A stretch of DNA of 64,000 nucleotides, from the NCBI GenBank assembly GCA_016218105.1, contig JACRET010000005.1, forward strand, positions 124,001-188,000, in the 5' to 3' direction. This DNA is from Deltaproteobacteria bacterium. GTDB taxonomy: Bacteria; Desulfobacterota; GWC2-55-46. A program made the translations under genes and the position numbers. The notes below the pieces were generated by a model, which saw only the letters and a program-made list of their open reading frames with translations, searched no databases and was not told the DNA's origin. Below, piece by piece: positions 7,754-15,828 of this stretch (position 1 is its first letter; each line of letters starts with the position of its first letter).

Positions 7754-9307
7754 TCACTCCGCCTCGACTATCCTGCCGTCTTTTACCGTGAGGAGGAAGA
7801 GCTTCTTTACCGCCTCTCCCCTCAGATCAAATGAAAGGGAGCCTGTAGCCCCTTTAAATCCCCTTAAAGACCTGAGCCTGTTCTTCACAGATTCCCTGCT
7901 GAGCCCTTCTTTCTCTTCCCTGATCGCCTCGATTAGGATCATAGCCGCGTCAAAGGCCTGCGCCTCTATGACCCCCGGAGGCTTTCCATAAGCCTCCTGA
8001 AATCTCGACGTGAATTCCGCCGCCCCGGCCCTCGCGCTCCCGGCGAAGAATCCATCGACAAATACGGCTCCCTCGACGCTCTTTCCCGCAAGCTCGGCGA
8101 GCTTATCCGAGTGCCATCCGTTCGAGCCGAGGAGCTGGACGCCTTTTACATTGAAGTAGTCGAGATAAGGGGCTATAAGGCTTACGGCCTCATACGAATC
8201 CGGTATATATACGGCGTCTATCCTTACCGTGGGCTTGAATTCCTTTATCTTTCTCCTGCCGACGGAGGTCTCTTTTATCTGAATGCCGAAGACGCGCTTA
8301 AGGTCGTCGCTGAAGTCAGTCTGCCCCTGGGGATACTGCGCCTTCCTGGCTATCTCGCCTCCGCGCTTTTTCACTTCTATTTCAAAGAGCCTGGCCAGCT
8401 CCGTGCCGTAGTTATTATGCGGATAGACCACCGCGAACCTTTTATGCCCGAGTTTTATGGCGTACTCGGCTATGGCCTGCGCCTGCGCCGCCGGGGTCAG
8501 GAAATTCCTGAAGACGTATTCTCCGGCTTCAGTCACCCCATCTTTTTGCGACAGGGTAATGACCGGTATCTTTTTCCTCTGAGCGTGCTTCGCGGTCTCA
8601 AGGGCCGTGGAGCTCAAGAGCGGGCCTACGAGCCCACCGACCCTCTCGTTGGCCGAAAGCTCCTCTACCGTTCTCTCGACCGACTCAGGGTCTGACCCCA
8701 CATCCTTTACGTAGACCTCTACATTGCCGCCGCCCTTCTGCCCGAATACGGCCGCCGCCAGCAGCACCCCGTTTAAAGCGTCCTCCGCGAACTCGGTGTA
8801 GCCGCCCTTGAGCGGAAGGAGCACCCCTATGGCCGGGGATGGGCTTATGCCCAGATTAACCGGGTAATCTATTTCCTTAAGGAGCTTCGCGGCCTTTGCC
8901 CTCAGCTCCAAAGCGGCGTCTTCTCCGGCCGACACCGGCTCAAGGAGGGACCTGGCCTCTTTGACTCGCCCGGTATTATAGCGTACCGTACCGAGCTCAT
9001 AGAGCGCGTCGAATTTGAACTTTGTCTGCGGGAAATCCTGAAGGAGCTTCTGGTATATATCCGCGGCTTTGATGTATTCTTTCTTCTGGATGTATACGCG
9101 CGCAAGCCTCAAGAGCGCCTCGTCGAGCGCCGTAGCCCCGGGGTTCTCACCGATAAAACGCTCAAGCTCGTTTATTATCTTCTCTTCAGGGCCTTTTACC
9201 TCCAGCTCTTCAAAAATAACGGGCAAGTCCCTGCCAATGGCCTCTGGGGTGAACTGAAATAAAACCGCCGAAAGTAAAAAAGGATAGATCCATGCCTTGA
9301 ATTTCAT
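7754..9307 (-). CDS. TPR + periplasmic binding protein (LppC/PBP-activator-like)
   Basis: 517 residues. An N-terminal signal sequence (MKFKAWIYPFLLSAVLF...) is followed by TPR-like helices (about 40-140: ALLRLARVYIQKKEYIKAADIYQKLL). A type I periplasmic-binding-protein fold (about 155-510) then runs through IGVLLPLKGGYTEFAEDALNGVLLA, GLVGPLLSSTALETAK, VITLSQKD and FAVVYPHNNYG. This architecture is shared with LppC/LpoA-like activators of penicillin-binding proteins and with branched-chain amino-acid binding proteins. No permease genes are nearby, which favours an envelope role over transport. Its ATG overlaps the dnaJ stop (ATGA), so it is the last gene of the hrcA-grpE-dnaJ operon. Confidence 0.8.
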   Translation of the reverse strand: MKFKAWIYPFLLSAVLFQFTPEAIGRDLPVIFEELEVKGPEEKIINELERFIGENPGATALDEALLRLARVYIQKKEYIKAADIYQKLLQDFPQTKFKFDALYELGTVRYNTGRVKEARSLLEPVSAGEDAALELRAKAAKLLKEIDYPVNLGISPSPAIGVLLPLKGGYTEFAEDALNGVLLAAAVFGQKGGGNVEVYVKDVGSDPESVERTVEELSANERVGGLVGPLLSSTALETAKHAQRKKIPVITLSQKDGVTEAGEYVFRNFLTPAAQAQAIAEYAIKLGHKRFAVVYPHNNYGTELARLFEIEVKKRGGEIARKAQYPQGQTDFSDDLKRVFGIQIKETSVGRRKIKEFKPTVRIDAVYIPDSYEAVSLIAPYLDYFNVKGVQLLGSNGWHSDKLAELAGKSVEGAVFVDGFFAGSARAGAAEFTSRFQEAYGKPPGVIEAQAFDAAMILIEAIREEKEGLSRESVKNRLRSLRGFKGATGSLSFDLRGEAVKKLFLLTVKDGRIVEAE

Positions 9308-10410
9308 TCAAAGATTTCCTTGACCTTGGAGAAGAAATTTTTCCTTAAAGGGGTGGTATCCTCTCCGCTTATCTCCGCGAACTCCTCAAGAAGCTCTTTC
9401 TGCCTCTTGTTGAGCTTTGACGGCGTTTCCACCTTTAATATCACCTGGGCATCGCCGCGCCTTCCGGTATGGACGGATGCGATGCCCTTGTTTTTGAGCC
9501 TGAATACCTTGCCTGACTGGGTGCCTGGCGGTATCTTTAACTTAACCTGGCCTTCGAGCGTCGGCACCTCTATCTCAGCCCCAAGCGCAGCCTGAGGGAA
9601 GCTTATCGGCACTTCGCAGATAATATCGTCGTTCTCCCTCCTGAATATAGGGTGCGGGGAGACGGACATTACGATATAGAGGTCGCCGGGAATGCCTCCC
9701 CTTTCGCCGTACTCGCCTTCACCGGTAAGCCTTAACCTCGAACCCGTATCTACGCCGGGCGGCACTTTTACGGTAAGGGTGCTTACGGTACGCACCTTGC
9801 CCGCCCCCCGGCATTCCGTGCAAGGGTCTTTGATGACGGCGCCGGTGCCATGACATGTGGAGCAGGGCCTGGAGATGCTGAAGAACCCCTGCTGGAACCT
9901 CACCTGCCCGGTGCCCCTGCAGCCTGAGCAGACGGTCGGCTGCGTGCCGGGTTTTGCCCCTGAGCCGTTACAGGCCGAGCAGTTTACGGTCCTCGGTATA
10001 TTTATAGTCTTCTCGGCGCCGAACGCGGCCTCTTCGAAGCTTATGTCAAGGTCGTACCTGAGGTCAGCCCCTCTCTCAGGGCCGGGCCTTCTCCTTGCCC
10101 CGCCGAAAAAGTCGGAAAAGACCTCCCCGAATATATCCTGAAAATCAGCGCCGAAGCCAGCGTCCCTGTATCCCTGCTGCCCCTGTCCGCTGCCGACATA
10201 GCCGAAGCGGTCGTACTGCGCCCTCTTATCCGGGTCTTTCAGGTTCTCGTAGGCCTCGTTTATGAGCTTGAACTTCTCTTCCTTGTCTTTGTCGCCGCTA
10301 TGCTTGTCGGGATGGAATTCGTGAGCGAGCCTTCTGTACGCCTTCTTTATTTCCTCGTCCGAAGCGCCTCTTTCGACCCCGAGTATCTTGTAAAAATCTT
10401 TTTCTTCCAT
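9304..10410 (-). CDS. dnaJ: Chaperone protein DnaJ (Hsp40 type I)
   Basis: 368 residues with the full type I layout. There is a J domain (about 4-70) with the HPD motif in EFHPDKH, then a Gly/Phe-rich linker (about 75-115). Four CxxCxGxG zinc repeats (about 137-210) read CSACNGSG, CSGCRGTG, CSTCHGTG and CTECRGAG, and the C-terminal substrate domains follow. It stimulates the ATPase of Hsp70 and hands over unfolded clients. It follows grpE on the strand, but no dnaK lies between or beside them, so its Hsp70 partner is encoded elsewhere. Confidence 0.97.
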   Translation of the reverse strand: MEEKDFYKILGVERGASDEEIKKAYRRLAHEFHPDKHSGDKDKEEKFKLINEAYENLKDPDKRAQYDRFGYVGSGQGQQGYRDAGFGADFQDIFGEVFSDFFGGARRRPGPERGADLRYDLDISFEEAAFGAEKTINIPRTVNCSACNGSGAKPGTQPTVCSGCRGTGQVRFQQGFFSISRPCSTCHGTGAVIKDPCTECRGAGKVRTVSTLTVKVPPGVDTGSRLRLTGEGEYGERGGIPGDLYIVMSVSPHPIFRRENDDIICEVPISFPQAALGAEIEVPTLEGQVKLKIPPGTQSGKVFRLKNKGIASVHTGRRGDAQVILKVETPSKLNKRQKELLEEFAEISGEDTTPLRKNFFSKVKEIFE

Positions 10411-10445
10411 AGAAATTTTCTAACCGCCTTCGGTTTTGTATAAAT

Positions 10446-10499
10446 CATTGAGGCTTTAACGCCCCGAAGCTGCTTCGGGGCGTTTCGAGCATTGAGGCA
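10446..10499. repeat. Hairpin flanked by 9-bp direct repeats between grpE and dnaJ
   Basis: The direct repeat CATTGAGGC occurs on both sides of a perfect stem AACGCCCCGAAG/CTTCGGGGCGTT. The hairpin lacks a good T-run on the minus strand, so it is a weak terminator at best. It could be an attenuator, a processing site, or a scar where dnaK would normally sit. Confidence 0.55.
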
Positions 10500-10532
10500 T
10501 TCCATACCGCATATTCCGCGGGGAGTTTCGTT

Positions 10533-11099
10533 TTAGTGTCGGATCTCTGATTCAGCCCCTTTGGCGACCGCGACCATCGCGGGCCTGAGCAGCCTTCCCT
10601 TCAGGAAATATCCCCTCTGAAATTCTCTTACGACCGTACCCGGCTCCGCGTCCACGGAAGGCTCTTCGCTTATCGCGTGGTGGATCGATGGGTCGAACCT
10701 TTCACCTACGGCCTTTACCTCCTGGAGCCCGAGCTTCTTCAAGACCGCGTACATCTGGTCTATCGTAAGCTTTACCCCCTGCCTGAGCGAATCCAGGCTG
10801 CCCTCCCCGTTGGCGTGCGAAAGCGCGCGCTCAAAGTTGTCTATGGCCGGGAGTATCTCGGAGATGAAGTTTTCGTTGGCGTAATTGGCGAGGTCGGCCC
10901 TCTCCTTTTCGGCCCTCTTCCTGTAATTATCGAGATCGGCCAACGCGCGGAGGAATTTTCCATAATTATCCTCCGCATCCCTGGTCTTCGCTTCAAGCTC
11001 GGACTTGAGGCGGCCTATCTCCTCCTCGGGGGTCTCCTGAATCTGCGCCGACTCCTCAACGGTATCTTCCCCTTTAAAAAAATCCTCGTTCTCTTTCAT
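10533..11099 (-). CDS. grpE: Nucleotide exchange factor GrpE
   Basis: About 188 residues from the ATG at 11099; an adjacent ATG lies at 11102, and the ORF track extends further without support. The AGGGGAG ribosome binding site fits this start. An acidic N-terminus and long coiled coil (about 30-85) lead into the conserved core (LRALADLDNYRKRAEKER, ILPAIDNFERAL). The beta-domain signature is RFDPSIHHAI...GTVVREFQRGYFLKGRLLRPA. It releases ADP from DnaK. It sits in the hrcA-grpE-dnaJ order with dnaK missing. Confidence 0.95.
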   Translation of the reverse strand: MKENEDFFKGEDTVEESAQIQETPEEEIGRLKSELEAKTRDAEDNYGKFLRALADLDNYRKRAEKERADLANYANENFISEILPAIDNFERALSHANGEGSLDSLRQGVKLTIDQMYAVLKKLGLQEVKAVGERFDPSIHHAISEEPSVDAEPGTVVREFQRGYFLKGRLLRPAMVAVAKGAESEIRH

Positions 11100-11188
11100 C
11101 ATACTCCCCTGAAATTTTATTCGCCCGTCACCGGGCGTAAAGCTATCCATTATTCCATGGCTGACAAATCGACAGAAGGAAGGCAGGA

Positions 11189-12211
11189 CTAAAACACCTT
11201 GCTTAAAAGCCCGGCTGTATAGTCTACCAGCGGGATTATCCTGGAGTAGTTCATCCTCACCGGCCCGATGACCCCCAGTGTCCCGAGTATCTCGCCGTCC
11301 CTCATGTACGGGGCGGTCACAAAGCTCAGCCCTTCGAATTCCCTGACCATCGACTCAGAGCCCAGGTATATGTGAATACCGCTCTCCTCCATCGACTTGT
11401 CGAGTATCTTTATGAGCAGGCTCTTCTCCTCAAAAGCAGAGAAGAGGTTTTTCATCCTCTCGAAATCGTCCCTGAACTCCGGCTGGTCGAATATGTTGAC
11501 CTTGCCCTCGACATAAAGCTCGTTCTCGGCCATGCCGTCTTCAACCATTATCACGCCGAGCTTGAGCGCGCCTGCGAGAAGCTCGTCATAGAGGTTCTTC
11601 ACCTTTTGCATCTCCTCTACGATTTTTGCCCTCAATTCGCGTATAGTCAAGCCTTCGGCTATGGAATTCAAATAATTGGAGATAGACTCCAGGTTAAGCT
11701 TACCGGCCTCAGTGCCCAGTCTTATGATACGGGTCTGGACCATCCCCAGGCTCGATACGATAACGACCATAAGGCTCGTTTTGTCCATCGGGAGGAAGCT
11801 TATGTGCTTTATCACGAAGCTCTCCTTCCTGGGTATGAACATCAGCCCGGCGCAGCTTGTGATAGTGGAGAGCGATTTGGCGGTATCGAGGAGTATGCCT
11901 TCGATATTTACCTTCTCGCAGCTCTTCCTTAAGAGGTCTTTGTCACCCTCGAGAGGCTCCTCAAGCTCGCTCAGGCTATTGACATAAAACCTGAAGCTCT
12001 TGTCCGTAGGTATCCTTCCGGCCGAGGTATGCGGCTGCATAAGATAACCGTCGTTCTCCAACTCAGCCATAATATTGCGGATCGTCGCGGAACTTAAACC
12101 GAAGGCGTACTTCGTGGCTATAGCCTTCGAGCTTACCGGCTCCGCCGTGTGTATATAGTCCTGCACGATGGCGTTTAATATTTTTTTTGCGCGGTCCCCG
12201 CTTATCGTCAT
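11189..12211 (-). CDS. hrcA: Heat-inducible transcription repressor HrcA
   Basis: 340 residues. The N-terminal winged helix (about 1-75) contains AEPVSSKAIATKYAFGLSSATIRNIMAELE, and the motif GYLMQPHTSAGRIPTDKSFRFYV is diagnostic. The rest is the GAF-like dimerisation/effector domain ending in GVIGPVRMNYSRIIPLVDYTA. HrcA normally binds CIRCE palindromes and represses chaperone operons. No CIRCE sequence (TTAGCACTC/GAGTGCTAA) is seen upstream; a different palindrome overlaps the promoter. It is the first gene of the operon with grpE, dnaJ and the LppC-like gene. Confidence 0.96.
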   Translation of the reverse strand: MTISGDRAKKILNAIVQDYIHTAEPVSSKAIATKYAFGLSSATIRNIMAELENDGYLMQPHTSAGRIPTDKSFRFYVNSLSELEEPLEGDKDLLRKSCEKVNIEGILLDTAKSLSTITSCAGLMFIPRKESFVIKHISFLPMDKTSLMVVIVSSLGMVQTRIIRLGTEAGKLNLESISNYLNSIAEGLTIRELRAKIVEEMQKVKNLYDELLAGALKLGVIMVEDGMAENELYVEGKVNIFDQPEFRDDFERMKNLFSAFEEKSLLIKILDKSMEESGIHIYLGSESMVREFEGLSFVTAPYMRDGEILGTLGVIGPVRMNYSRIIPLVDYTAGLLSKVF

Positions 12212-12279
12212 ATAATCGCCCGTTTTTGCTCTCTTTTATACACAGTTCATAAATAATCACGCACAAAAGCCCACACTAA

Positions 12280-12308
12280 AAGATACCAACGGCATAAACC
12301 GTTGTCAA
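12280..12308 (-). promoter_or_regulatory. Sigma70-type promoter of the hrcA operon with internal palindrome
   Basis: On the minus strand a perfect -35 (TTGACA), a 17-nt spacer and a -10 (TATCTT) precede hrcA by about 70 nt. The spacer carries the palindrome CAACGG-N6-CCGTTG (12287-12304), placed where a repressor would block polymerase. It does not resemble CIRCE. Confidence 0.7.
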
Positions 12309-12338
12309 GGAGAGAAAATCACCGGATTCCCTTTACTT

Positions 12339-13520
12339 TCAGGCGTATTCGGCCGCCATCCTCGCAAAGACCTCATCCGACACAAGCACCCCTTTACCGG
12401 TAAGGTGCATATCCTCGCCGTCTATTTTCAGCAGCCCCTCTTCCTTAAGCAAGCGCCACCCCTTGAAAGCCTCTTTTATTGAAATACCGAATCTTTTCTT
12501 GAAGCCGTCGCCCCTTAAACCCCTCTTAAGCATCCTTAAACCGAGAAACATGGCCTCCGTAAGCGCTTCTTCCCTCGTAAGGGCCTCGGCTCCGGCCACG
12601 GCGGCCCCCCCCGCCTGCACGCCGTCCATGTAAGCGGAAATCGCCACCTCGTTCCACCACCTCCTGCCCCATCCCGGGTAAGACAGGAACGAATGGGCGC
12701 TTACGCCAAGCCCTATATAATCTCCGCCAAGCCAGTACCGCTGGTTGTGGATGCTCTGCTTTCCCGGCCTGGCCCAGTTCGATATCTCGTAATGGACGTA
12801 CCCGCTTTCCTTTAAAACCTCCGTCGCCTTTCCGTACATGAGGGCATAATCATCTTCCGAAGGCAACACGGAGCTATCTTTATACTTCTTGCAAAACGGC
12901 GTCCCTTCCTCAAGCGTAAGCCCGTAAAGGGATATATGCTCCGGCGAGAGCCTTACCGCCTGCATCAGGCTCTCTTCCCAATCGGCAACGGTCTGCCCGG
13001 GCACGGCGAAGATAAGGTCTACCCCGATGTTGTCGAAACAAGCCTCCCTCGCGTCCATGAACGCGTCAACGGCCCTCTTTGCCGAATGCGTACGCCCCAG
13101 GGTCTTAAGTACCCCGTCATTTAGGGATTGGAAGCCGATGCTTATACGGTTGACCCCGGCCTCTTTATACCCCTCAAACTTCTCTCTATTTACGGTATCC
13201 GGGTTCACCTCTACGGTTATCTCAGGGGAAACATCGAGGTCAAAAGCGTCCTTGACCTCGCGGATAATCCTTCCCGCCGAAGCCGATGAAAAGAGCGACG
13301 GCGTGCCGCCGCCCAGATAGATGGACTCGATCTCCCTTGACCTCAATGCCCCTTCTTTCCCAAGCACGCGGTCAAGCTCCCTCAATAAGGAATCTATATA
13401 CTTCGACTCGTCAAGGCCCGAATCCACGACCGATTTGAAGTCGCAGTAAGGGCATTTGCTCACGCAGTAAGGTATGTGAACGTATATGCCTATCTTGTCT
13501 CTTTCTCTTTGTATTCCCAT
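12339..13520 (-). CDS. hemW: HemW-like radical SAM protein (heme chaperone family)
   Basis: 393 residues. The radical-SAM cysteines are in YVHIPYCVSKCPYCDF (CxxxCxxC plus the extra family cysteine context), followed by IYLGGGTPS, TVEVNPDTV, RISIGFQSL and the C-terminal HemN_C helices (HYEISNWARPG...NQRYWLGGDYIGLGVSAHSF). HemW proteins bind heme and insert it into targets; they lack the coproporphyrinogen oxidase activity of HemN. The first codons overlap the upstream CBS gene by about 31 nt, so the exact start could be slightly later. Confidence 0.88.
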   Translation of the reverse strand: MGIQRERDKIGIYVHIPYCVSKCPYCDFKSVVDSGLDESKYIDSLLRELDRVLGKEGALRSREIESIYLGGGTPSLFSSASAGRIIREVKDAFDLDVSPEITVEVNPDTVNREKFEGYKEAGVNRISIGFQSLNDGVLKTLGRTHSAKRAVDAFMDAREACFDNIGVDLIFAVPGQTVADWEESLMQAVRLSPEHISLYGLTLEEGTPFCKKYKDSSVLPSEDDYALMYGKATEVLKESGYVHYEISNWARPGKQSIHNQRYWLGGDYIGLGVSAHSFLSYPGWGRRWWNEVAISAYMDGVQAGGAAVAGAEALTREEALTEAMFLGLRMLKRGLRGDGFKKRFGISIKEAFKGWRLLKEEGLLKIDGEDMHLTGKGVLVSDEVFARMAAEYA

Positions 13521-13933
13521 AACCTCTTTAAAAGGTCCCCCGGCGTTATCACGCCAAGAAGCCTCATGTTGTCATCCACGACGAGTATTATGCCCGCCTT
13601 ATCCCCGTCAAAGGCCGCCGCGATACCGGTTGCCGGTGTATCGGGACTGCAATGGGCGAAGGCCTTATCCATAAGGCCGGTTACCGGCTTTTTACCAAGC
13701 CCAGCCATATTCCTGACAATCTCCCTGGGCCCGCCCGGGGCGGGAAGATTTAAGACAAGCTCCTTAAGGAGCCTGTCCGCCGGGATGACCCCGATGGCCT
13801 TGTTTGCAGAGTCTATGACAGGGATCGCCTTTGAATCTTCACTGGTTAAGGCTTTAAGCAGATCGTTAAGAGTGCTGTCTTCCCTGAGGGTGAAAGGGGC
13901 CGCCCTCATTATGTTCGCGGCAACCATAGTCAT
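13490..13933 (-). CDS. Two-CBS-domain protein
   Basis: 147 residues forming one Bateman module: CBS1 (about 5-60, MRAAPFTLREDSTLNDLLKAL...IPVIDSANKAIGVIPADRLL) and CBS2 (about 85-140, ILVVDDNMRLLGVITPGDLLKRL). No catalytic domain is attached. Such stand-alone modules usually sense adenine nucleotides or other small ligands and bind a partner. It overlaps hemW and is transcribed divergently from the riboswitch-controlled antiporter. The imperfect palindrome TGACA-CGA-TGTCA lies about 65 nt upstream and might be an operator. Confidence 0.8.
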   Translation of the reverse strand: MTMVAANIMRAAPFTLREDSTLNDLLKALTSEDSKAIPVIDSANKAIGVIPADRLLKELVLNLPAPGGPREIVRNMAGLGKKPVTGLMDKAFAHCSPDTPATGIAAAFDGDKAGIILVVDDNMRLLGVITPGDLLKRLWEYKEKETR

Positions 13934-14078
13934 CTCCTTTTTCCATTATGATACCAAATAAGCATCCTTAAATTAACCTAATTCGAACATCCTGAACTGA
14001 CACGATGTCACAAACATCTGCAGGTACAGGCCGGAACAGAGGGGCGCCGCATCCATGCAAAGCATCTCTAAAAAAATC

Positions 14079-14107
14079 TTGACAAAAAAACCGCCTGCCA
14101 TTATTAT
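14079..14107 (+). promoter_or_regulatory. Sigma70 promoter for riboswitch-antiporter transcript
   Basis: TTGACA at 14079-14084, a 17-nt spacer and TATTAT at 14102-14107. The expected start near 14114 falls just before the riboswitch aptamer. Confidence 0.8.
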
Positions 14108-14132
14108 AGGGTCCTCAACTTGAAAAATGAAA

Positions 14133-14212
14133 CTCTTCCGTAACTGACGGAATTAAGATGGGTAACCATCGGGGAGCGGGAGGGGGATTGCATTAGTCGA
14201 CCGTCTGGGCAA
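14133..14212 (+). ncRNA. ZTP (pfl-type) riboswitch aptamer
   Basis: The conserved pfl/ZTP landmarks occur in order. AACTGACGGA matches the usual ACUGGCGGA with one change. The hairpin GATGG-GTAA-CCATC is followed at once by the invariant CGGGGAGCG. After a linker comes the 3' element CCGTCTGGGCA (usual CCGCCUGGGCA). The change GACG/CGTC instead of GGCG/CGCC keeps the pseudoknot paired, a compensatory change. A P1 stem can form between CTCTTCCG and CGGGAGGG. The class senses ZTP/ZMP (AICAR phosphates), signals of low 10-formyl-tetrahydrofolate, and usually controls purine or one-carbon genes. Here the next gene is a cation/proton antiporter. Confidence 0.85.
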
Positions 14213-14260
14213 ATCAGCATGGCTTGAAGCCATGCCGGTATGCTTGGGCGGTCTTTTTTT
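14199..14260 (+). terminator. Riboswitch expression-platform terminator
   Basis: A long stem pairs GACCGTCTGGGCA with TGCTTGGGCGGTC (with G-U pairs) around an inner hairpin GCATGGC/GCCATGC, followed by seven T. Its 5' strand is the 3' pseudoknot element of the ZTP aptamer. Ligand-bound aptamer and terminator are therefore mutually exclusive, predicting transcription ON when ZTP/ZMP is high. Confidence 0.85.
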
Positions 14261-14369
14261 ATTTCGTGTTTTTTGCGGCTTTCACAAGCTGAAACGCTTG
14301 ACAAATCAAGGGGATCGGAAGAAAATCACTAATCCCCCCCTAAAAAAACGAGGACTGGAGATAACGGAC

Positions 14370-15776
14370 ATGTACTGGTTAAATCTGCTTCGCCAGCGGA
14401 AGGTCTTAAACTTTTTTCTATTCGGAATCGCCTTCGCGATAATATTCTCGCCTGCCGGGCTTTTCGCCAATGAGGCGGCGGCGGAAGGCGGAGCGCAGAG
14501 CGTAGGCATCCCGGTAATATTCCTCTGGATCGCCATAATGCTCATACTCGCCAAGATATCAAGCCTGATAGAGCGCGTGGGACAGCCGGCCGTCCTCGGA
14601 GAGCTGTTGATAGGCGTGGCGCTCGGAAGCTTGTATCTCTTTAACATAAATTTTTTCGAACAGATCAAATCTAATGAGATCATCCACTTCCTTGCCGAGC
14701 TCGGCGTCGTCATACTTCTTTTCCAGATAGGCATCGAATCAAGCGTCCAGACGATGATGAAGGTAGGGGTGCCTTCCTTCCTCGTAGCCTGCGTCGGTGT
14801 CATACTCCCCCAGACAGCGATCTACTTTTTAGGCCCCTGGCTGGCGCCAGGCCTCAGCACTACCGCATATCTCTTCCTCGGCGCAACGATGACCGCCACG
14901 TCGGTCGGCATCACCGCCAGGGTTCTGCAGGATATCGGGAAGGCAAATACGCCTGAGGCCAGGACTATTATAGGCGCCGCGGTCATAGACGACGTACTCG
15001 GCCTTATAATACTCGCGATCGTCTCCGCCATAGTCCTTCAGGGCTCCATCGCTATGGGGACGCTCATTATAATAATCCTTAAGGCCACCGTATTCCTCGG
15101 AGGCGGCATCATCCTGGGCGGCTGGCTCGCGCCAAGGATAAGCATGTTCTTCTCAAAGATACATACCGGCAGCGGCATGAAGTTCGCGGTAGTAATCGCA
15201 TTCGGACTGGTGTTCGCGTACCTTGCAGCGCTCGTCGGGCTCGCCCCGATAGTCGGCGCCTTCACGGCCGGACTGATACTCACCCCTGTTTACTTTGACC
15301 AGTACAGCGACCCGGGTTTTGTCGATGACCTGAAAGCGGCTGTCCAGGAAGAGCGGGTTGACGGGCCTTTAGCCGAGAAGCTCGACTCTATAATCAGCAA
15401 GCACTCCCACAGGCATATAGAGGAATTCGTGGCCCATCTCGGGCATTTTCTAGTGCCGATCTTCTTCGTCCTTACGGGCATGCAGGTAAAAGTGTCCGCG
15501 CTTATGGACACCAAGGTCCTCTTCATGGCCTTCATGATCCTTATAGTCGCGATCATTACAAAGGTCGCCGCGGGTTACGTGGCTGGCAAGGGCATGCACA
15601 AGCTCGCTATCGGCATCGGCATGGTGCCGCGCGGAGAGGTCGGCCTGATATTCGCCAATATGGGCAAGTCGATGGGCGTTATGGACGATGCGGTATTCTC
15701 GGCTATAGTCGTGGTAGTCATGGCTACAACCCTTATAACCCCGCCGATGCTCTCTGTGGTAATGAAAAAAGTATAG
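14370..15776 (+). CDS. CPA2-family monovalent cation:proton antiporter (KefB/NhaS-like)
   Basis: About 468 residues from the ATG at 14370 (MYWLNLLRQRK), which has a GGAG ribosome binding site 9 nt upstream; the ORF-track start lies inside the riboswitch terminator. A signal-like hydrophobic N-terminus is followed by about a dozen membrane helices. Family motifs are GQPAVLGELLIGVALG, LLFQIGIESS, GATMTATSVGITARVL, AAVIDDVLGLIILAIVSA (paired Asp of the ion site), LVGLAPIVGAFTAGLIL and VPRGEVGLIFANMG. It exchanges Na+ or K+ for protons across the inner membrane; ion specificity cannot be read from the sequence. No TrkA-N/RCK domain is attached. It is the sole gene of its transcript, controlled by the upstream ZTP riboswitch. 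Confidence 0.88.
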   Translation: MYWLNLLRQRKVLNFFLFGIAFAIIFSPAGLFANEAAAEGGAQSVGIPVIFLWIAIMLILAKISSLIERVGQPAVLGELLIGVALGSLYLFNINFFEQIKSNEIIHFLAELGVVILLFQIGIESSVQTMMKVGVPSFLVACVGVILPQTAIYFLGPWLAPGLSTTAYLFLGATMTATSVGITARVLQDIGKANTPEARTIIGAAVIDDVLGLIILAIVSAIVLQGSIAMGTLIIIILKATVFLGGGIILGGWLAPRISMFFSKIHTGSGMKFAVVIAFGLVFAYLAALVGLAPIVGAFTAGLILTPVYFDQYSDPGFVDDLKAAVQEERVDGPLAEKLDSIISKHSHRHIEEFVAHLGHFLVPIFFVLTGMQVKVSALMDTKVLFMAFMILIVAIITKVAAGYVAGKGMHKLAIGIGMVPRGEVGLIFANMGKSMGVMDDAVFSAIVVVVMATTLITPPMLSVVMKKV

Positions 15777-15798
15777 CTTTTTTCAACTCAATAACCGG

Positions 15799-15828
15799 AA
15801 AGGGGAGCCGAAGAGGCTCCCCTTTTTT
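15799..15828. terminator. Bidirectional terminator between convergent genes
   Basis: The stem AAGGGGAGCC/GGCTCCCCTT with a short loop and flanking A/T runs separates the plus-strand antiporter from the minus-strand DUF2156 gene. The T-run overlaps the latter's stop codon. Confidence 0.88.

Noticed and set aside
12212-12338. CIRCE operator upstream of hrcA
   Set aside because: Looked for TTAGCACTC-N9-GAGTGCTAA; not present. A different palindrome is reported instead.
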